A stretch of DNA of 64,000 nucleotides from Stappia sediminis (GTDB taxonomy: Bacteria; Pseudomonadota; Alphaproteobacteria; Rhizobiales; Stappiaceae), in assembly GCF_009826895.1 (NCBI RefSeq), contig NZ_WUMV01000007.1, positions 124,001 to 188,000 of the forward strand, in the 5' to 3' direction. Every line of letters begins with the position of its first letter. Position 1 is the stretch's first letter. Under the pieces are notes generated by a model, which had not been told where the DNA came from, searched no databases, and saw nothing but the letters and a program-made list of their open reading frames with translations. Positions 35,076 through 44,425 of the stretch are shown piece by piece. The translations under genes were made by a program, and so were the position numbers.

Positions 35076-35134
35076 AAGAACCGGCTCGGGCTCGAAGAAC
35101 CGACGCTGGGCCCGAAGAACCAACATCAGGGCCT
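35076..35134 (+). repeat. Three degenerate 19-20 bp tandem repeats in the leader
   Basis: AAGAACC recurs at 35076, 35095 and 35115, each time followed by a G/C-rich segment ending in GGGCTCG, GGGCCCG or AGGGCC. The repeats fill the space between the Fur-like site and the ribosome site. Confidence 0.6.
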
Positions 35135-35160
35135 TGCACCCTGATTGCGTGGAGACAGAA

Positions 35161-36213
35161 ATGAACAAGACTTCCCTGGCCGGCCGCGTTGCGGCCGCAG
35201 CCACCGGCCTTTTGACCGTTGCCGCCTTAACGCTGCCCGCATCCGCCGCGGGCGAAGTCAATATCTACTCCTACCGCCAGCCGGAGTTGATCGAGCCGCT
35301 ACTCGACGCCTTCACGGAAAAGACCGGCATCAAGACGAATGTCATCTTCGCCGACAAGGGCCTTGCGCAGCGCATGCAGGCGGAAGGCGAAAACTCGCCG
35401 GCCGATATCCTGATGACCGTCGACATCGGCCGCCTCGACGGGGCGAAGGCGCTCGGCGTGACGCAAGCCGTCGATTCCGAGATCATCAACGCCAATATTC
35501 CGGCCGAATTCCGCGATCCGGAAGGCCACTGGTTCGGCCTGACGACCCGCGCGCGCGTCGTTTTTGCCTCCAAGGAACGCGTGACGCAGGACGCCATCAC
35601 CTACGAAGAACTGGCCGATCCGAAGTGGAAGGGCCGCATTTGCACACGCTCCGGGCAGCACCCCTATAACATCGGCCTGTTCGCTTCCGTGGTCGCCCAC
35701 AAGGGCGAAAAGGCGGCGGAGGAATGGCTCGCGGGCCTGCGCGACAACCTTGCCCGCAAGCCAGCAGGCAACGATCGTGGCCAGGTGCAGGGAATTTACT
35801 CGGGCGAATGCGACATCGGCCTCGGCAACACCTACTACATGGGCAAGATGCAGACGAACGAGAAGGAGCCGGAGCAGAAGGAGTGGGCGAACTCCGCCAA
35901 GATCCTTTTCCCGACGAGCGCCGAAGGCGGCACGCATGTGAATATTTCCGGAGTGGTTATGGCGAAATATGCGCCCAATCACGACGAAGCGCTCAAGCTG
36001 ATGGAATATCTGTCGTCGGCTGAAGCGCAGCAGATCTACGCGAAATCGAACTTCGAATATCCGGTGAAGCCGGGTGTGGAGGCATCCGAACTCGTGCGCT
36101 CCTGGGGCTCCTTTACGCCGGACGATCTGCCGCTTTCGGAGATTTCCGCACACCGCAAGACGGCGAGCGAACTGGTCGACAAGGTCGGGTATGACGATGG
36201 TCCGGCAAGCTGA
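35161..36213 (+). CDS. fbpA: Ferric-iron ABC transporter, substrate-binding protein
   Basis: 350 residues with a signal peptide ending at LPASAA-GE (about 30). The mature protein opens with VNIYSYRQPELIEPLLDAFTEKTGI and has DIGLGNTYYMGKM near residue 220, whose adjacent tyrosines are the iron ligands of FbpA/FutA-type ferric-binding proteins. It captures Fe(III) in the periplasm for the permease downstream. ATG 35161 follows GGAGAC. Expression is probably iron-controlled through the boxes at 34972 and 35056. Confidence 0.92.
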   Translation: MNKTSLAGRVAAAATGLLTVAALTLPASAAGEVNIYSYRQPELIEPLLDAFTEKTGIKTNVIFADKGLAQRMQAEGENSPADILMTVDIGRLDGAKALGVTQAVDSEIINANIPAEFRDPEGHWFGLTTRARVVFASKERVTQDAITYEELADPKWKGRICTRSGQHPYNIGLFASVVAHKGEKAAEEWLAGLRDNLARKPAGNDRGQVQGIYSGECDIGLGNTYYMGKMQTNEKEPEQKEWANSAKILFPTSAEGGTHVNISGVVMAKYAPNHDEALKLMEYLSSAEAQQIYAKSNFEYPVKPGVEASELVRSWGSFTPDDLPLSEISAHRKTASELVDKVGYDDGPAS

Positions 36214-36240
36214 CCGTTCGGCTTGAACGCGCAACTTCGA

Positions 36241-36278
36241 CGATGCCGGGGGGACAGCCTCCGGCATCGCTCGTTTTA
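36241..36278 (+). terminator. Hairpin between fbpA and fbpB (attenuator-like)
   Basis: A perfect 9-bp stem (CGATGCCGG / CCGGCATCG) with an 11-nt loop, then CTCGTTTTACG. It lies 27 bp after the fbpA stop and could end part of the transcripts before the permease gene. Confidence 0.65.
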
Positions 36279-36307
36279 CGAAAATAAACGAAGACACGTC
36301 GCATCCG

Positions 36308-38053
36308 ATGACCGACGCCACCCGCCTGCAACCTGAAAAAGCGGCACCATTTCGAGCGCCTGTCTCGGAAGCCGCGAAGGGCGGCGCGCTGACCGCCATG
36401 TCCCGCACCGACCTAGCCTGGCTGGTATTCGCAGGCATTGTGGCCGGTTTCATGCTGCTGCCGATCGCAAGTCTTCTGGTGCTTGCGCTGGAACCCACCG
36501 GCGATATCTGGGAGCATCTCATCGGCACCGTGCTGCCGCGCTCTCTTGTCACGACCGCGCTTCTCATGCTTGGCGTCGGCGCAATCACGCTGGTGGTGGG
36601 CGTAGGCACGGCATGGCTCGTTACCATGTGTCGCTTTCCAGGCCAGCGCATTTTCGACTGGGCGCTTTTGATCCCGCTTGCCGTGCCAACCTATATCGTC
36701 GCCTATTCCTACGTCGAGGTTCTGAACTATACCGGGCCCGTGCAAACGGCGATCCGGGCCGTCTTCGGCTTCCAGACCTCGCGCGAATACTGGTTTCCCG
36801 AGATCCGCTCGCTGGGCGGCGCGATCTTCGTCATGGGTCTGGTGCTCTACCCCTATGTGTACCTTACGACGCGTGCGACCTTTCTGCTGCAGTCGGCCTG
36901 CACGCTCGACGTGTCGCGCACGCTGGGTGCGGGACCCATGCGGCTTTTCTTCCAGGTAGCGCTGCCGCTTGCGCGACCGGCGATCGTCGTCGGCATGTCG
37001 CTTGCGATGATGGAGTGCCTGAACGACATTGGCGCCGTCACCTTCTTCGGCGTCAAGACGATGACCTTTTCCGTCTACGACACCTGGGTGAACCGATCTT
37101 CCCTCGCCGGCGCGGCACAGCTTGCATGCACCATGCTCGTCATCGTCTTCGCACTTTTGTGGCTTGAGCGGCATGCGCGCCGCAAGCAGCGCTTTCACGT
37201 AACCACCACGCGTTATATCGGCCTGCCAAGCTACCGGCTGACAGGTGCCCGCGCGTGGGCGGCATGGGCAGCCTGCGCCGCCCCCATCGCGCTCGGCTTC
37301 GCCGTCCCGGCGTGGCCGCTCGTCGACTACATCTCGCGCCGTTTCGACGCCCTTACCGACCCACGCCTTCTGGACGCCACCTGGAACAGCCTGACGCTTT
37401 CGCTTTCCGCCGCAATAATGACCATAGTCGTGGCGACGGTGCTGACCTATGCCCAGCGGGTCAACCGCAACGCCGGCATCCGCTTTCTCGGACGCACGGC
37501 TTCAATCGGCTACGCCATCCCGGGCACGGTTCTGGCCGTCGGCCTGCTGGTGCCGCTTGCAGCCTTCGACAATGCGCTGGACGGCGTCACCGAGCGGCTT
37601 TTCGGCTTCGGCACCGGGCTTTTGATCGTGGGATCGGGGGCCGCCCTTGTCTACGCCTATGTGGCGCGCTTCCTCGCGGTCGCCTATGGCCAGGTGGAAG
37701 GCGGGCTCGGCAAGGTGACACCGCATCTCGACATGGCCGCACGCACACTTGGCCGCAACTCCCTGACGACGCTTCGCGAAGTGCATCTGCCGTTGATCCG
37801 CCCCGTGCTGCTTTCGGCCATGCTGCTTGCCTTCGTGGACTGCATGAAGGAGCTTCCGGCGACGATCCTGCTCAGGCCCTTCAACTTCGAGACGCTGGCG
37901 ACGACGGTCTATAACGCCGCCTCGCGCGGCGCTTTCGAGGATGGCGCCCTGCCCGCACTTCTTATCGTGCTTGTCGGCCTTGTTCCGGTGATCCTGCTTG
38001 CGCGCACATCGGCCGCCACTTTCCGCGACCGGCGGGGAAGCCGGGTGAGCTGA
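36308..38053 (+). CDS. fbpB: Ferric-iron ABC transporter, fused permease
   Basis: 581 residues, about 12 membrane helices, made of two ModB-like halves. Each half has an EAA-type coupling loop: RTLGAGPMRLFFQVALPLARPAIVVG near 205 and RTLGRNSLTTLREVHLPLIRPVLLSA near 480. This two-in-one permease is typical of Fbp/Sfu/Afu ferric uptake systems. An ATPase gene (fbpC) would normally follow, but the next gene is ftsH-like. The ribosome site before ATG 36308 is weak. Confidence 0.92.
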   Translation: MTDATRLQPEKAAPFRAPVSEAAKGGALTAMSRTDLAWLVFAGIVAGFMLLPIASLLVLALEPTGDIWEHLIGTVLPRSLVTTALLMLGVGAITLVVGVGTAWLVTMCRFPGQRIFDWALLIPLAVPTYIVAYSYVEVLNYTGPVQTAIRAVFGFQTSREYWFPEIRSLGGAIFVMGLVLYPYVYLTTRATFLLQSACTLDVSRTLGAGPMRLFFQVALPLARPAIVVGMSLAMMECLNDIGAVTFFGVKTMTFSVYDTWVNRSSLAGAAQLACTMLVIVFALLWLERHARRKQRFHVTTTRYIGLPSYRLTGARAWAAWAACAAPIALGFAVPAWPLVDYISRRFDALTDPRLLDATWNSLTLSLSAAIMTIVVATVLTYAQRVNRNAGIRFLGRTASIGYAIPGTVLAVGLLVPLAAFDNALDGVTERLFGFGTGLLIVGSGAALVYAYVARFLAVAYGQVEGGLGKVTPHLDMAARTLGRNSLTTLREVHLPLIRPVLLSAMLLAFVDCMKELPATILLRPFNFETLATTVYNAASRGAFEDGALPALLIVLVGLVPVILLARTSAATFRDRRGSRVS

Positions 38054-38132
38054 GCGCCCTTCTTCTCCGTAAAAGCTTTTTTATTCAACGCGCTTCTGGC
38101 AGATTTGCTGTTTCAGCCAGGGATTATGCGTC

Positions 38133-39959
38133 ATGGAGAAGAAGAACCAGATCAATTTCTGGTACGCTGCCGGAGCTATCTTTCTCGTCTTTCTGTTCCA
38201 GAGCTGGTGGATCACCCATACCACCTATGAAAGCATACCTTTTTCCGAATTCGAGCAGCTCCTGAAGGACGGCAAGATCGCCGAAATCACCGTCCGGCAG
38301 GAGACGATCGAGGGTAAATTCAAAAACCCGCTCGACGACGGGAAACAATATTTCACAACCAACCGCGTCGACCTGCCTTTGGCGGAAGTCCTGAACAAAT
38401 ACGGCGTGCAGTACAACGGCACGGTTCAGGAAACCTTCCTGACGAATATCCTGTCCTGGGTGTTGCCCGTCCTCTTCTTTTTCGGGCTTTGGATGTTCTT
38501 CATTCGAAAGATTGCGGAAAAGCAGGGCATGGGCGGCTTCATGACCGTCGGCAAATCCAAGGCGAAGATCTATGTGGAATCAGACACGAAGGTGACCTTC
38601 GCCGATGTCGCGGGCGTGGACGAGGCCAAGGAAGAGTTGAAGGAAATCGTCGATTTCCTGCAGGACCCGCAAAGCTACGGGCGGCTTGGCGCGCACGCGC
38701 CGAAAGGCATCCTGCTCGTCGGCCCGCCGGGCACCGGCAAGACGCTGCTGGCACGCGCCGTCGCCGGCGAGGCGGGCGTGACCTTCTTTTCAATTTCCGG
38801 TTCCGAATTCGTGGAAATGTTCGTCGGCGTGGGGGCCGCGCGCGTGCGCGACCTCTTCGAACAGGCGCGCAAGCAGGCGCCTGCCATCATCTTCATAGAC
38901 GAACTGGACGCGCTGGGGCGCGCACGCGGCGTGAACGTCGTGCAGTCCAACGACGAAAAGGAACAGACGCTCAACCAGCTTCTTGCCGAGCTGGACGGCT
39001 TCGACCCCTCCGTCGGCATCATCCTTCTGGCGGCGACGAACCGGCCGGAGGTACTCGATCCGGCGCTCCTGCGCGCAGGGCGCTTCGACCGGCAGGTGCT
39101 GGTCGACCGGCCCGACCGCAAGGGGCGGCGCGCGATCCTTGACGTTCATGTCAGGAAGATCACGCTCGACCCCGATATCGATCTTGACCGGGTGGCGCAG
39201 ATCACCGCGGGCTTCAGTGGCGCGGACCTTGCCAATCTCATCAATGAAGCGGCCCTCCTCGCCACCCGCCGCAAGGGGGAATTCGTCACCCAGGACGATT
39301 TCACCAACGCGGTTGAGCGCATCGTGGCGGGGCTTGAACGCCATTCGCGTGTGCTGTCGGACATCGAGCGGCGCACCGTCGCATACCATGAAATGGGCCA
39401 CGCCCTCGTCGCGGCCAATCTTTCCGGCGTGGACCCGGTGCACAAGATATCCATCATCCCGCGCGGCGTCGGCGCGCTCGGCTATACCATGCAGCGGCCG
39501 ACGGAGGACCGCTTCCTGCTCGCGGCGCAGGACCTTGAAAACCGCATGGCGGTGCTCATGGGCGGACGGGCGGCGGAAAGAATAGTCTTCGGAAGGATAT
39601 CCACCGGAGCTTCCGACGACCTGCAGCGGGTCACCGAAATCGCCCGCGAAATGGTCATGCGCTACGGCATGGATGAAACGCTGGGCAACCGCGTTTATGC
39701 CGCGCAGCGACAGTCGTTCCTGGGCCAGCCGGGCGTGGATGGACCGGAGGTCTCCCAGGAAACGTTGCGCGAAATCGACCTTGCCGTGCGCGAACGCGTG
39801 GAAAACGCCTTCGAGCAGGCAACGGGCGTTTTGACCGAGCACAGAACGGAACTCGATGAGGGCGCTACGCTGCTTCTGGAAAAAGAAACGCTCACGGCCG
39901 AGGATTTCCCGCCGCTGAAATCCAAAGCCGCGCGGGAAAAGAACCTGGCGGAAACATGA
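38133..39959 (+). CDS. ftsH: ATP-dependent zinc metalloprotease FtsH, second type
   Basis: 608 residues. Two N-terminal membrane helices (about 8-28 and 107-127) flank a small periplasmic domain; then the AAA domain with Walker A GPPGTGKT, Walker [12 protein letters not shown], and the second region of homology [18 protein letters not shown]; then the M41 protease with zinc motif HEMGH (about 425). The main FtsH usually has HEAGH and about 640 residues, so this looks like the accessory copy found in many proteobacteria. It degrades membrane and soluble proteins at the inner membrane. AGGGA lies upstream of ATG 38133. Confidence 0.93.
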   Translation: MEKKNQINFWYAAGAIFLVFLFQSWWITHTTYESIPFSEFEQLLKDGKIAEITVRQETIEGKFKNPLDDGKQYFTTNRVDLPLAEVLNKYGVQYNGTVQETFLTNILSWVLPVLFFFGLWMFFIRKIAEKQGMGGFMTVGKSKAKIYVESDTKVTFADVAGVDEAKEELKEIVDFLQDPQSYGRLGAHAPKGILLVGPPGTGKTLLARAVAGEAGVTFFSISGSEFVEMFVGVGAARVRDLFEQARKQAPAIIFIDELDALGRARGVNVVQSNDEKEQTLNQLLAELDGFDPSVGIILLAATNRPEVLDPALLRAGRFDRQVLVDRPDRKGRRAILDVHVRKITLDPDIDLDRVAQITAGFSGADLANLINEAALLATRRKGEFVTQDDFTNAVERIVAGLERHSRVLSDIERRTVAYHEMGHALVAANLSGVDPVHKISIIPRGVGALGYTMQRPTEDRFLLAAQDLENRMAVLMGGRAAERIVFGRISTGASDDLQRVTEIAREMVMRYGMDETLGNRVYAAQRQSFLGQPGVDGPEVSQETLREIDLAVRERVENAFEQATGVLTEHRTELDEGATLLLEKETLTAEDFPPLKSKAAREKNLAET

Positions 39960-39961
39960 AA

Positions 39962-39984
39962 CCGGCCGCGAAAGCCGCGGCCGG
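39962..39984. terminator. G+C-rich hairpin between ftsH and scoB
   Basis: A perfect 9-bp stem (CCGGCCGCG / CGCGGCCGG) with a 5-nt loop between convergent genes. There is no long T run on the plus strand; on the minus strand TTTCATGTTT follows. Confidence 0.55.
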
Positions 39985-40012
39985 CGATATCGTCAGCTAA
40001 AGCCGAACACCG

Positions 40013-40648
40013 TCAAACCGCGACGGTGAGCTTTGCCTTCGTCTTTTCCTTCACCTCTTCAACCGTGACGTCCGGCGCAAGCTCGATCAGCTTCAGCCCG
40101 TCCTCCGTGACGTCGAAGACGCCGAAGTTGGTGATGATGCGGTTGACGCAGTGAACGCCGGTCAGCGGCAGCGTGCACTCCGGCAGGAGCTTGGGATCGC
40201 CCGCCTTGGAGGTGTGGTCCATGATGACGACGACGCGCTTCACACCGGCGACAAGGTCCATCGCCCCGCCCATGCCCTTGACCATCTTGCCCGGGATCAT
40301 CCAGTTGGCGAGATCGCCCTTTTCGGAAACTTCCATGGCGCCGAGGATCGACAGGTCGATGTGGCCGCCGCGGATCATCCCGAAGCTGTCGGCGGACGAG
40401 AAATAGCTCGTCTGCGGCAGTTCGGTGATGGTCTGCTTGCCGGCGTTGATGAGATCGGCATCGATCTCGTCTTCGGTCGGGAACGGGCCCATGCCGAGCA
40501 TGCCGTTTTCCGACTGGAGCGTCACGTGAACGCCTTCGGGAATGTAATTCGAAACGAGCGTCGGGATGCCGATGCCGAGGTTGACGTAGAAACCGTCTTC
40601 CAGTTCCTGCGCGGCGCGTTTCGCCATGTCTTCGCGGGTCCAGGCCAT
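40013..40648 (-). CDS. scoB: 3-oxoacid CoA-transferase, subunit B
   Basis: 211 residues. Class I CoA-transferase beta subunit with the catalytic glutamate in [11 protein letters not shown] (about residue 46) and the [14 protein letters not shown] and [19 protein letters not shown] blocks. With the alpha subunit it moves CoA between succinyl-CoA and acetoacetate (or 3-oxoadipate; the families are hard to tell apart). Start at ATG 40648 after GGAGAA; 19 bp after the alpha-subunit stop. Confidence 0.94.
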   Translation of the reverse strand: MAWTREDMAKRAAQELEDGFYVNLGIGIPTLVSNYIPEGVHVTLQSENGMLGMGPFPTEDEIDADLINAGKQTITELPQTSYFSSADSFGMIRGGHIDLSILGAMEVSEKGDLANWMIPGKMVKGMGGAMDLVAGVKRVVVIMDHTSKAGDPKLLPECTLPLTGVHCVNRIITNFGVFDVTEDGLKLIELAPDVTVEEVKEKTKAKLTVAV

Positions 40649-40667
40649 ACTGCTTTTCTCCGTGATC

Positions 40668-41366
40668 TCAAGCGGCGGAACGCACGGTGCGCTTCTCGAT
40701 GCGCTTCTCGTGGCTTCCGACAACGATGCGGTCGACAAAGATGCCGGGGGTGTGGATGTAGTCGGAATCGAGCTCGCCGACCTCGACAAGTTCCTCCACT
40801 TCCACCACGCAAGCCTTGCCGGCGGTCGCCATCATCGGATTGAAGTTGCGCGCCGTCTTGCGGTAGATGAGGTTGCCTTCCTTGTCGGCCTTCCAGGCCT
40901 TGACGAGGGAAAGGTCCGCCACGAGGCCCGTCTCCATGACGTAGGTCTCGCCGTTGAAATCCTTGTGCTCCTTGCCTTCCGCGATAAGCGTGCCCACGCC
41001 CGTCTTGGTATAGAAGCCCGGAATGCCGGCGCCGCCGGCACGGATGCGCTCTGCGAGCGTGCCTTGCGGGTTGAACTCAAGCTCAAGCTCGCCGTTCAGG
41101 TACTGGCGCTCGAACGTGGCGTTCTCGCCGACGTAGGAAGAGACCATCTTCTTGATCTGGCGCGTCTGCAAGAGCAGGCCGAGACCGAAATCGTCGACGC
41201 CGGCATTGTTGGAGATCGCCGTGATCCCCTTGGTGCCGCTGTCGCGCAGCGCCTCGATCAGGTTTTCAGGAATGCCGCAAAGGCCGAAGCCTCCGGCCAT
41301 GATGGTCATTCCGTCGAAAAGATAGCCTTCCAGCGCGGATGCCGCGTCCGGATAAACTTTGTTCAT
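40668..41366 (-). CDS. scoA: 3-oxoacid CoA-transferase, subunit A
   Basis: 232 residues. Alpha subunit with the oxyanion/glycine loop [18 protein letters not shown] near 20 and [25 protein letters not shown] near 105. GGGAGA precedes ATG 41366; longer upstream frames are not in the family. Forms an operon with scoB. In an organism with polyhydroxybutyrate phasins, a role in ketone-body or PHB breakdown is plausible. Confidence 0.94.
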   Translation of the reverse strand: MNKVYPDAASALEGYLFDGMTIMAGGFGLCGIPENLIEALRDSGTKGITAISNNAGVDDFGLGLLLQTRQIKKMVSSYVGENATFERQYLNGELELEFNPQGTLAERIRAGGAGIPGFYTKTGVGTLIAEGKEHKDFNGETYVMETGLVADLSLVKAWKADKEGNLIYRKTARNFNPMMATAGKACVVEVEELVEVGELDSDYIHTPGIFVDRIVVGSHEKRIEKRTVRSAA

Positions 41367-41667
41367 AGGGGTCTCCCTGGCGTTGGTCCGGAACGCCGCG
41401 TGCCGATGGGGCGCCCGCAAGCTGTGCTGTGCGAACGCTTGCAAACCCAGCAGCCACGAAACCGCTCCGCTACAGCTCACCCTGCGTTTGTCCGGTCCAA
41501 TGGACCTGATGGCGACATGTGATAACGCCCGCGCCGCACAATCACAAGCCAAGGCTTTTGTCGTCCTTGCAAAGATTCATTTGTCGCCCTTGCAAAGATT
41601 CGAAAGTTGGATCGGCCCGATGTCTTTGCGCTTGATAAGGCCGCATTGAGGGCCTATCCCGCTTACC
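41367..41667. other. Divergent intergenic region, scoA / AsmA gene
   Basis: 301 bp with no gene. It contains a two-unit tandem repeat (41558-41603) and three copies of CTTGCAAA (41438, 41566, 41589), which suggest regulator binding. No clear promoter hexamers are evident. Confidence 0.45.
41558..41603. repeat. Two 23-bp tandem repeats upstream of the AsmA gene
   Basis: Two adjacent 23-bp units differ at three positions; both contain CCTTGCAAAGATTC. They end 64 bp before the AsmA start, a suitable place for an operator. Confidence 0.6.
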
Positions 41668-43521
41668 ATGGCATCGACAGAGTCAGCATCGGCGAGACGC
41701 GGGGGCACCCGCTTCGCGAGGCCCATATTCATCGGGATCGTCGCCGTAGCGGCGCTTGCCTTCGTGGCAAGTCTCGCACTGCCGCTGCTCGTTTCGACGG
41801 ATGCTGCGAAGGATCGCCTGGAGGAAGCTGTTTCCAACTGGCTGGGAGCACGCGTGACCATAGACGGCGCGGCCGAATTGAGCCTCCTGCCAGATTTGCG
41901 CCTGACGCTTGCCAATGTGCGCCTGGAAGGCCGCGACGGGCAGTGGAGTGCGGATTGCCCGCTGCTTTCCGCCAGCCTTGACCCGGCTTCGATCATCGGC
42001 GGGGATTTCGCGCCGGAGTATTTTTCAATCTCCAATCCGGACATACGCCTCGCCGCCATGACTGGCGACGAAAACGGAAGTGAGCCGCCGCTTCACCGGG
42101 CCCAGCGCGAGCTTGCAAGGCTGTTTCGCCGGCAACTTTCGATTCGCGGCGGCACGGTCACGCTTGAACATGCTGAATCCGGAGCGAATTCCGGCCACGA
42201 ACGCGATCCCGCATTCGTGGAAGACGCTCCGGGTCAGGTGACGTATGCGCCCCAGATCATGGCGCTGAACGCGACATTCAAAGCTGATGAAAACGGTGAA
42301 AATGCACAATTGGACGGCCGGTTCGACTATGCCGGCGAGCGTTTCGAGCTGGCCCTCGGCGTAAGCGATGCCGAAGCGCTGACGGGAAAACGCCCGGGAA
42401 CGCTGGCATTCGAGCTTGCCTCTCCCTCGATCGGAATCACCTTCAATGGCCGCATCATGGGGAAGAAGGCGGACCGTGTGGACGGTAGCCTTACGGTGTC
42501 GTCGAACGACATCGCAAGATTGGTCGGGGCGGGCGAAAGTCCTGCGGCCATCAAGACGTTACGCCTGTCGGGTGAAGGAATTTTCAGCCTCCAGGCGCTT
42601 GAATTCGATCGGGCGACGCTTGATGTCGACGGTAACATCGCCGACGGGAGACTGTCCCTTCATGCCATGTCCAACCGGCCAAGCGCGGAAGGTACACTTG
42701 CCTTCGACAGTCTCGATCTTTCAGCTTTCGAGCCCGCGATTTCGGGCCTCCTTGAGGACACAGGGCAGGCAAGCCGGCCGCTTTCGGCCCTTCTCGGCAC
42801 CTTCGATCTCGATCTTCGGCTTTCAGCCGCAAACGTGAAAATGCGAAGCGCCGTCCTGGGGCGAAGCGCACTGGCGCTGCTCATGAAGGAAGGCAATCTC
42901 ACAATCGACGTGAGTGAGGCGGGAGTAGCTGAGGGAACGGGACGCGCGCACCTCAGGCTGACGCCAGCCTCGGGTTCGCCCGACCTCTATTCCCTGGAAG
43001 CCAACGCCGAACTCATGAATGCAACGCCCGTCGCCAGTTTCGCCATACCTCTTCTGCCACGAGGCGGACGCGCCTCCATGTCGATCCAGGCAAGGTCCAG
43101 GGGAGAGACCGCCGCCTTGTTGCGAAGGAAACTGACAGCCTCCATCCGCTTCGAATTCTCAGGCAACGGGGTGGAGGCGCTCGATCTGGACCGCGAGATC
43201 GCCGCGCTTGGCAACCCCGCATTCACAGGCCCGAATTCAACCGGCGGCACACCCCTGGTTCGCCTGGAGATCTCCGGCAGGAAGCGCGGCGAAAATCTGG
43301 AAATCGACGCAATCGACGCCGAGACGGAGCGACTTTCGATTTCCGCGCATGGCACGCTGAGCAGGTCTGACGGTGCATTGTCGCTTCAAGGCACTGCCCG
43401 TCCGCTCCCGACCGAACCCACAGAGGACGGTGCTGACAAAGTTTCCACAGCAGCCTCCCCGCCAAAAACCCCGTTCAAGGTGGAGGGAACATTGGCGGAA
43501 CCCGCCTTCCTGCCGAACTGA
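41668..43521 (+). CDS. AsmA-family protein
   Basis: 617 residues. One N-terminal membrane anchor (about 18-42, IFIGIVAVAALAFVASLALPLLV) is followed by the AsmA opening (RLEEAVSNWLGARVTIDGAAELSLLPDLRLTLANVRL) and a long beta-rich region with repeated short strands. AsmA-type proteins are inner-membrane anchored, reach into the periplasm and help move lipids to the outer membrane. The last residues are a Pro/Thr-rich tail ending in KVEGTLAEPAF, the usual last strand. The ribosome site is weak. Confidence 0.85.
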   Translation: MASTESASARRGGTRFARPIFIGIVAVAALAFVASLALPLLVSTDAAKDRLEEAVSNWLGARVTIDGAAELSLLPDLRLTLANVRLEGRDGQWSADCPLLSASLDPASIIGGDFAPEYFSISNPDIRLAAMTGDENGSEPPLHRAQRELARLFRRQLSIRGGTVTLEHAESGANSGHERDPAFVEDAPGQVTYAPQIMALNATFKADENGENAQLDGRFDYAGERFELALGVSDAEALTGKRPGTLAFELASPSIGITFNGRIMGKKADRVDGSLTVSSNDIARLVGAGESPAAIKTLRLSGEGIFSLQALEFDRATLDVDGNIADGRLSLHAMSNRPSAEGTLAFDSLDLSAFEPAISGLLEDTGQASRPLSALLGTFDLDLRLSAANVKMRSAVLGRSALALLMKEGNLTIDVSEAGVAEGTGRAHLRLTPASGSPDLYSLEANAELMNATPVASFAIPLLPRGGRASMSIQARSRGETAALLRRKLTASIRFEFSGNGVEALDLDREIAALGNPAFTGPNSTGGTPLVRLEISGRKRGENLEIDAIDAETERLSISAHGTLSRSDGALSLQGTARPLPTEPTEDGADKVSTAASPPKTPFKVEGTLAEPAFLPN

Positions 43522-43567
43522 TTTCCATTATCTTGCAGCGGTTGCCATTTTAAGGTGCGATCTTTAT

Positions 43568-44389
43568 TCAGCCTTGCGCCTCCGCCCGGCGGATGTCGCG
43601 CTGCCTGCGCGCCTCCTGCTGCTTGGTCACCAGCGAGGCAGCGATTACGCCAACCGTGACGATGGCGACGAGAACAGTGCAAACCGCGTTGATTTCCGGT
43701 GTGACGCCAAGACGAACCTGACTGTAGATCTTCATCGGCAGCGTCGTCGCCCCCGGCCCCGTTGTGAAGCTCGCGATCACCAGATCATCCAGCGACAGGG
43801 TGAAGGCAAGCATCCAGCCGGCAACGACGCCCGGCAGGATAATTGGCAGGGTGACGGCAAAGAACGTCTTGAACGGCGGGCAGCCAAGATCCATCGCCGC
43901 TTCTTCCACCGAACGGTCGAAACCGGCAAGACGCGATTGCACGACCACGGCGACATAACACATGGAAAACGTGGTGTGGGCGATCATCACCGTCCAGAAC
44001 CCGCGCGTCTGATCCACTGCCACGAACAAAAGCAGGAGCGAAAGACCGAGGATCACCTCTGGCATGACGAGGGGCGCGTAGATCATGCCCGAAAACAGTG
44101 TACGCCCCAGAAACCGCCCTGACCGCACGAGAACGAGCGCGGCGATTGTGCCAAGCACAGTGGCGATCGTGGCTGACGTGAAGGCGACCCGAGCAGTGAC
44201 CCAGGCGGCGTCCAGAAGCTGCTGGTTGCGCAGCATCTCGCCGTACCACTTCGTTGAAAACCCGGCCCAGACGGTAACGAGGCGCGACTCGTTGAATGAA
44301 TAGACCACAAGCAGGACGATCGGGAGGTAAAGGAAGGCAAACCCGAGCACCAGCGAGGTGAGGTTGAACCAGCTCGGCCCCTTACGCAT
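43568..44389 (-). CDS. potI: Polyamine ABC transporter, permease PotI
   Basis: 273 residues, six membrane helices, with the coupling loop EEAAMDLGCPPFKTFFAVTLPIILPGVVAGWMLAFTLSLDDLVIA near 150-195, a close match to PotI/PotC. Last gene of the potFGHI operon. GGGGAGG precedes ATG 44389; 36 bp after the potH stop. Confidence 0.93.
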   Translation of the reverse strand: MRKGPSWFNLTSLVLGFAFLYLPIVLLVVYSFNESRLVTVWAGFSTKWYGEMLRNQQLLDAAWVTARVAFTSATIATVLGTIAALVLVRSGRFLGRTLFSGMIYAPLVMPEVILGLSLLLLFVAVDQTRGFWTVMIAHTTFSMCYVAVVVQSRLAGFDRSVEEAAMDLGCPPFKTFFAVTLPIILPGVVAGWMLAFTLSLDDLVIASFTTGPGATTLPMKIYSQVRLGVTPEINAVCTVLVAIVTVGVIAASLVTKQQEARRQRDIRRAEAQG

Positions 44390-44425
44390 GGCGCCCCTCC
44401 CCTTCGGCCACCTTCGAACGCCAGC

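Larger units (their letters stand above)
34770..35160. other. Control region of the ferric-iron transporter
   Basis: 391 bp. It holds, in order, an Irr-type box (34972-34988), a sigma70 promoter (35013-35040), a Fur-like palindrome (35056-35074) and three degenerate tandem repeats (35076-35134) before the binding-protein gene. No gene is seen in the first 200 bp. Confidence 0.6.
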
